NCBI GenBank assembly: GCA_016935775.1
Contig: JAFGQF010000020.1
Span: 1 to 6,892 of the forward strand
Reading direction: 5' to 3'
DNA: 6,892 bases
Source: Caldifarciminota bacterium
GTDB lineage: Bacteria; Hydrothermota; Tepidihabitantia; Tepidihabitantales; Tepidihabitantaceae
Shown here piece after piece: positions 5,301 through 6,892 of this stretch. A program made the translations under genes and the position numbers. Within the stretch, counting starts at the first letter, position 1. Each line of letters begins with the position of its first letter. The notes under the pieces were generated by a model. It made no database searches and had not been told where the DNA came from. It was given only the letters and a program-made list of their open reading frames with translations.

Positions 5301-6892
5301 ATCAGCTCGAGCGACCTGCACCTGCAGGACACCTCGATCTGCGTCAGCAACGGCACGCCGGTGACCGGCATCACGGTTGACGTTGACGGCCACAGCCGCA
5401 GCACCTCGGCGCCCTGCATCGGCGCGGACGAGGTCATCGGCGACGTCGCGGCCACCGACGTGATCGCGCCGGCGGCGATGGTGCCGATCGGCACGCCGTT
5501 CACCCCGCGGGTCCGGCTGGCCCACGTTGACGGGCCGGCGACCACGGTGGGCGCGGCGATGGAAATCCGCAAGGACGGCGCGCTGGTTTACTCCGGCACC
5601 TCCAACCTCGTGACGCTCGCGCCGGGCGCGGCCGACACGGTGGACCTCACCCCGCCCTGCACCCTGTTCGTGTCCGGGACCGACTACACGGCGACGGCGT
5701 GGAACACCAACACCCCCGACCCGAACCCGGCCAACGACACCGTCGCGACGAGCTTCGCGGTCGGCAACGTTGACGTCGGCGTCATCGCCATCAACGTGCC
5801 GGCTTCGATCGCGCCGCTGGGCGAGACGGTCTACCCCGAGGTCGTGCTGGTGAACTACGGCGACTTCGCCTCGACCGCGACCGTCTACTTCATGATCGAC
5901 GACCTGAACGACGGCGGCGACGGCGCGACCGAGGTGGTCCTCACCCCGTCGGCAGTGCCGGCGGGCGTCGCGACCGTGCCGACCAGCCTCGCGCTGCGGC
6001 CGGACCGCCAGCTCGGCGGGCCGGAAGTCGCGGCCCTGGATTCGTCGGTCTACTTCACGCTGATGAGCTCGGGCCCGATACCGCCGGGCGACACCGCGGT
6101 GGTGACGTTCACCACCGGGTGGACCGCTTCGCCGGTGGGCAGCTACCAGGCGCAGACCTGGCACGTCGTGGCCTACGACACCGACCCGGCCAACGACTCG
6201 CTCGCGCAGGACTTCGACGTCATCGTGCCGGACGGCGACGTGGCGCTGCTGCAGATACTGCAGCCGTCGAGCTACGTTGACACCGGCGCGACCTTCACGC
6301 CGACGGCGCGCTGGCGCAACAACCACGCGTCCGACCCGGCGGACTTCACCGCCTTCTTCCAGGTCACCTCGCCCACCGCGGGCCTGGTGCTGGACGAGAA
6401 CGTGGCGGTTGTCGGCCTCGCGGCCGGCGCCGAGACGACGCTCTACTTCACCGACGTCAGCGTCGGGCAGGACACCGGCAACTGGGCCGCCTACTGCTCG
6501 ACCTTCTGCGCCGGCGACATCCAGCCGGGCAACGACGCGCAACTGAAGGCCTTCCGGGTCTCGGCGGTTCCGCCGTTCGAGCCGGGCTGGCACGAGGTCG
6601 CGCGGATGCCTTCGGGCATCAAGGAAGTGAAGGACGGCGGCTGGCTGGCGATTGACCCGGCGACGCAGCTCATCTACGCGACGCGGGGCAACAAGACGCC
6701 GGACTTCTTCGCCTACGACGCGCGCGAGGATACCTGGACGACGCTGGCGCCGTTCCCGGACGGCATCGAAGGCAAGCCGCCGCGCAAGGGCTCGCGGGGC
6801 ATCTGCGACGGCAACGGCTTCCTGTATGCCACGAAGGGCAACAACACCTTCGGGTTCTGGAAGTACGACATCCAGAACGACACGTGGGGCGC
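2307..6892 (+). CDS. Giant secreted surface protein: three Tyr-rich beta-helix units, three CARDB-like domains, Kelch-type propeller (partial)
   Basis: At least 1528 codons are open from the ATG to the right edge, without a stop. Residues 1-22 are a signal peptide (MTRHVSLVGLLLLVVGAGTALA) with Q23 as the likely mature N-terminus. Residues 27-368, 377-712 and 721-1042 are three related units. Each opens with a YT(I/V) strand and a GDF-type segment, runs through parallel beta-helix coils full of YGIY/YGMY/YGF motifs and N-N-x-I turns, and closes with DYNC(F/W), SDPL- and SPCIG-type segments and D-x-DG-x-x-R...IG(A/C)DE. This closing part resembles the choice-of-anchor Q style of beta-helix protein. 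Residues 1045-1153, 1154-1307 and 1308-1423 are three CARDB-like Ig domains. Residues 1428-1528 hold two Kelch-like blades. No catalytic residues are recognisable. By family, such proteins bind polysaccharide, mediate adhesion or form surface layers; a beta-helix polysaccharide lyase is possible but unsupported. The strong ribosome binding site and signal peptide settle the start. The C-terminus, including any sorting tail, is outside the window. Confidence 0.88.
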   Translation, partial: MTRHVSLVGLLLLVVGAGTALAQPMQGTYTIKPSGGDFASHVEAANRLTSYGVTGPCTLDMYTGTYTGQASLSYVSGASSYNIVFKAATGESPVVTYSGYPWYINQTQNVVIDGIKTISTSNYGFYTYYADHLAIRNCEITSSNYGMYLRYSQNVNVEGCTINSGGYGIYLYYYCDYDSIIGNRINSGSSYGIYKSSSGSYAYYMVIANNMVTSTSYPVYLYYHYYTKLYYNTLYNGSSSYAFSDYYGYNGDYRNNIYQNSGYSYVWYKYYGGLPTTSDYNCFYSSSGYTYVIYNYPYGYNQTLAQWQANYSRDLNSINQDPLLASGSNLHIRTGSPCIGAGTAIAGITVDIDGDTRGSTVDIGADEWTNPGSPMSGMYTIMQDGNGDFESFNEALDALCLRGQAGDVDFRVYPGSYTENLFIAGFPNGSYKVAFQGLDTLGAPTGATLNAGGSNYAVQMNGAKYFEFRHLNVTGYGSYGFRLYHTGSGLPYIGCDSCVIADCNISGYNGIYLYYGSDGNRIERNNIYATSSYGIYLYGYSSSGYYNYDNYIANNAIGGSCSYGLYLGYHQGTKLYYNSVWTTSSYAFRNYYGYSLDMRNNILQAASYALYYYYGDMWPQTSDYNCFWLNSGGSNPLYHYSYGSMALSTWQSYSGKDANSLQSDPLMVAANNLHLRGTSPCLEQATPIAGDTLDFDGDTRSATAPDIGCDEWQYPGDPLSGVYTVGGSFADFDDIAAAVNAAQMRGFAGDVRFDVYSQTHSGTLNLEGIGNGQYHLWWRVVPGEEVTINAGGTYGIRLYNNQRIRIEGFKVTGYTSYGFWGNSYYTNSNTTDSCALVGNTFEGTSTYGIYWYYGDDDSVVNNTIKGHNYGIYFYGYSSPRSTGNIIAGNMVSGYASYGMYIRYQDGMKFYYNSVHGSGSYPYYTYYMTSPVLYNNIGENLGTSYAFYNASSDGTPVFDYNCWWTNGTYPCVWANGTGDWTWWQSQGRDINGYNRIPRFISSSDLHLQDTSICVSNGTPVTGITVDVDGHSRSTSAPCIGADEVIGDVAATDVIAPAAMVPIGTPFTPRVRLAHVDGPATTVGAAMEIRKDGALVYSGTSNLVTLAPGAADTVDLTPPCTLFVSGTDYTATAWNTNTPDPNPANDTVATSFAVGNVDVGVIAINVPASIAPLGETVYPEVVLVNYGDFASTATVYFMIDDLNDGGDGATEVVLTPSAVPAGVATVPTSLALRPDRQLGGPEVAALDSSVYFTLMSSGPIPPGDTAVVTFTTGWTASPVGSYQAQTWHVVAYDTDPANDSLAQDFDVIVPDGDVALLQILQPSSYVDTGATFTPTARWRNNHASDPADFTAFFQVTSPTAGLVLDENVAVVGLAAGAETTLYFTDVSVGQDTGNWAAYCSTFCAGDIQPGNDAQLKAFRVSAVPPFEPGWHEVARMPSGIKEVKDGGWLAIDPATQLIYATRGNKTPDFFAYDAREDTWTTLAPFPDGIEGKPPRKGSRGICDGNGFLYATKGNNTFGFWKYDIQNDTWG
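2385..3410 (+). repeat. Beta-helix unit 1 of 3
   Basis: Residues 27-368 of the giant protein. The unit opens with GTYTIKPSGGDFASHVEAA, then has short strands in the NosD/pectate-lyase-superfamily style (NVVIDGI, LAIRNCEITSS, VNVEGCTINSGGYGIYLYYY). It closes with SDYNCF (278-283), DPLLASGSNLHIRTGSPCIG and D351-x-D353-G-D355-x-R357, ending in DIGADEW. Tyrosine is extremely frequent. The start-to-start distance to unit 2 is 1050 bp. Confidence 0.85.
3435..4442 (+). repeat. Beta-helix unit 2 of 3
   Basis: Residues 377-712. The unit opens with GMYTIMQDGNGDFESFNEAL, and its middle coils include YNGIYLYYGSDGNRIERNNI and SSYGIYLYGYSSSGYYNYD. It ends with SDYNCF (622-627), DPLMVAANNLHLRGTSPCL and D694-x-D696-G-D698-x-R700, then DIGCDEW. 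It matches unit 1 in order and length but has diverged in sequence, so the duplication is old. The distance to the start of unit 3 is 1032 bp. Confidence 0.85.
4467..5432 (+). repeat. Beta-helix unit 3 of 3, with a degenerate closing motif
   Basis: Residues 721-1042. The unit opens with GVYTVGGSFADFDDIAAAV, and its coils include STYGIYWYYGDDDSVVNNTI and NYGIYFYGYSS. The closing module is FDYNCWW (957-963), SSSDLHLQDTSICV and D1025-x-D1027-G-H1029-x-R1031, ending CIGADE without the final Trp. It leads straight into the Ig domains. The third Asp of the closing motif is replaced by His and SPC by SIC, so this copy looks the most relaxed. Confidence 0.83.
5439..6575 (+). repeat. Three tandem CARDB-like Ig domains
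   Basis: Residues 1045-1153, 1154-1307 and 1308-1423 of the giant protein share a common start and end. Starts are DVAATDVIAPAAMVPIGTPF, VDVGVIAINVPASIAPLGET and DVALLQILQPSSYVDTGATF. Ends are NPANDTVATSFAV, DPANDSLAQDFDV and QPGNDAQLKAFRV. This is the CARDB/DUF11-like pattern of cell-adhesion-related beta-sandwiches: an opening strand, a proline, then a P-x-ND hairpin before the last strand. The middle copy carries an insertion (about 1189-1250). They probably act as a stalk between the beta-helices and the propeller. Confidence 0.72.
6588..6892 (+). repeat. First two blades of a Kelch-type beta-propeller (cut by the edge)
   Basis: Residues 1428-1477 and 1478-1527 are near-parallel 50-residue repeats. 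LIYATRGNKTPDFFAYDAREDTW-type and FLYATKGNNTFGFWKYDIQNDTW-type segments (about 1455-1477 and 1505-1527) align position by position, each ending in the conserved D-T-W. The Kelch family shows this Y-x-Y-(D)...W blade signature with a Gly-rich turn (KDGG; CDGNG). A full propeller needs five to seven blades, so several more should lie beyond the window. Confidence 0.72.

Noticed and set aside
3407..5380. Plus-strand frames of 328 and 316 codons (3407-4393 and 4430-5380) inside the giant gene
   Set aside because: They are frame-shifted readings of the Tyr/Asn/Gly codon repeats, giving artificial L/R/Q/H strings, and they lack ribosome binding sites.
2337..6593. A minus-strand open frame of about 1418 codons opposite the giant gene
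   Set aside because: It is exactly in register with the plus-strand codons, so its stops can only arise from sense TTA, CTA or TCA, which this GC-rich gene avoids. It ends at the sense CTA at 2337-2339. Its product is a monotonous V/A/R/D/G string, while the plus strand has a ribosome binding site, signal peptide and recognisable domains.

Overview
The window is a GC-rich bacterial segment. Synonymous choice is strongly biased to C and G at third positions (TAC, GGC, AAC, ATC and GTC dominate). It carries parts of two divergent transcription units that encode exported multidomain proteins. Three traits suggest a member of the FCB group or a related candidate phylum such as WOR-3: a FlgD-type Ig-like C-terminal tail, carboxypeptidase-regulatory-like folds, and an exported protein combining beta-helix, CARDB-like and Kelch modules. 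This placement is an inference from protein style. There is no rRNA or other marker gene here to confirm it.

Left, minus strand (2041 down to 1): a two-gene unit. The first gene (575-2041) has a signal peptide, two consecutive segments that look like SagB/nitroreductase-type domains, and a FlgD-like Ig domain at the C-terminus. The second gene (from about 563 off the left edge) starts at or just past the first gene's stop. It encodes an exported or lipid-anchored protein with two carboxypeptidase-regulatory-like beta-sandwich domains and is cut by the window edge.

Middle (2042-2306): a 265-bp divergent intergenic region. Each direction has a perfect TTGACA -35 box with a 16-bp spacer to a plausible -10. 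The rightward spacer is almost entirely guanine (G5-A-G9), which resembles slippage-prone phase-variable promoters. A short inverted repeat, a 7-bp hairpin and a strong AAGGAGG ribosome binding site follow on the rightward side.

Right, plus strand (2307 to the right edge): one very long reading frame, at least 1528 codons and still open at the end. It encodes a signal peptide, three tandem units of about 345 residues each (tyrosine-rich parallel beta-helix with a conserved closing module), three CARDB-like Ig domains, and the start of a Kelch-type beta-propeller. The product is probably a giant secreted or surface protein.

No mobile elements, tRNAs, rRNAs or CRISPR arrays were seen. The long reading frames opposite both large genes are codon-bias shadows. 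How the two units cooperate cannot be read from the sequence; both produce exported proteins from a shared control region.
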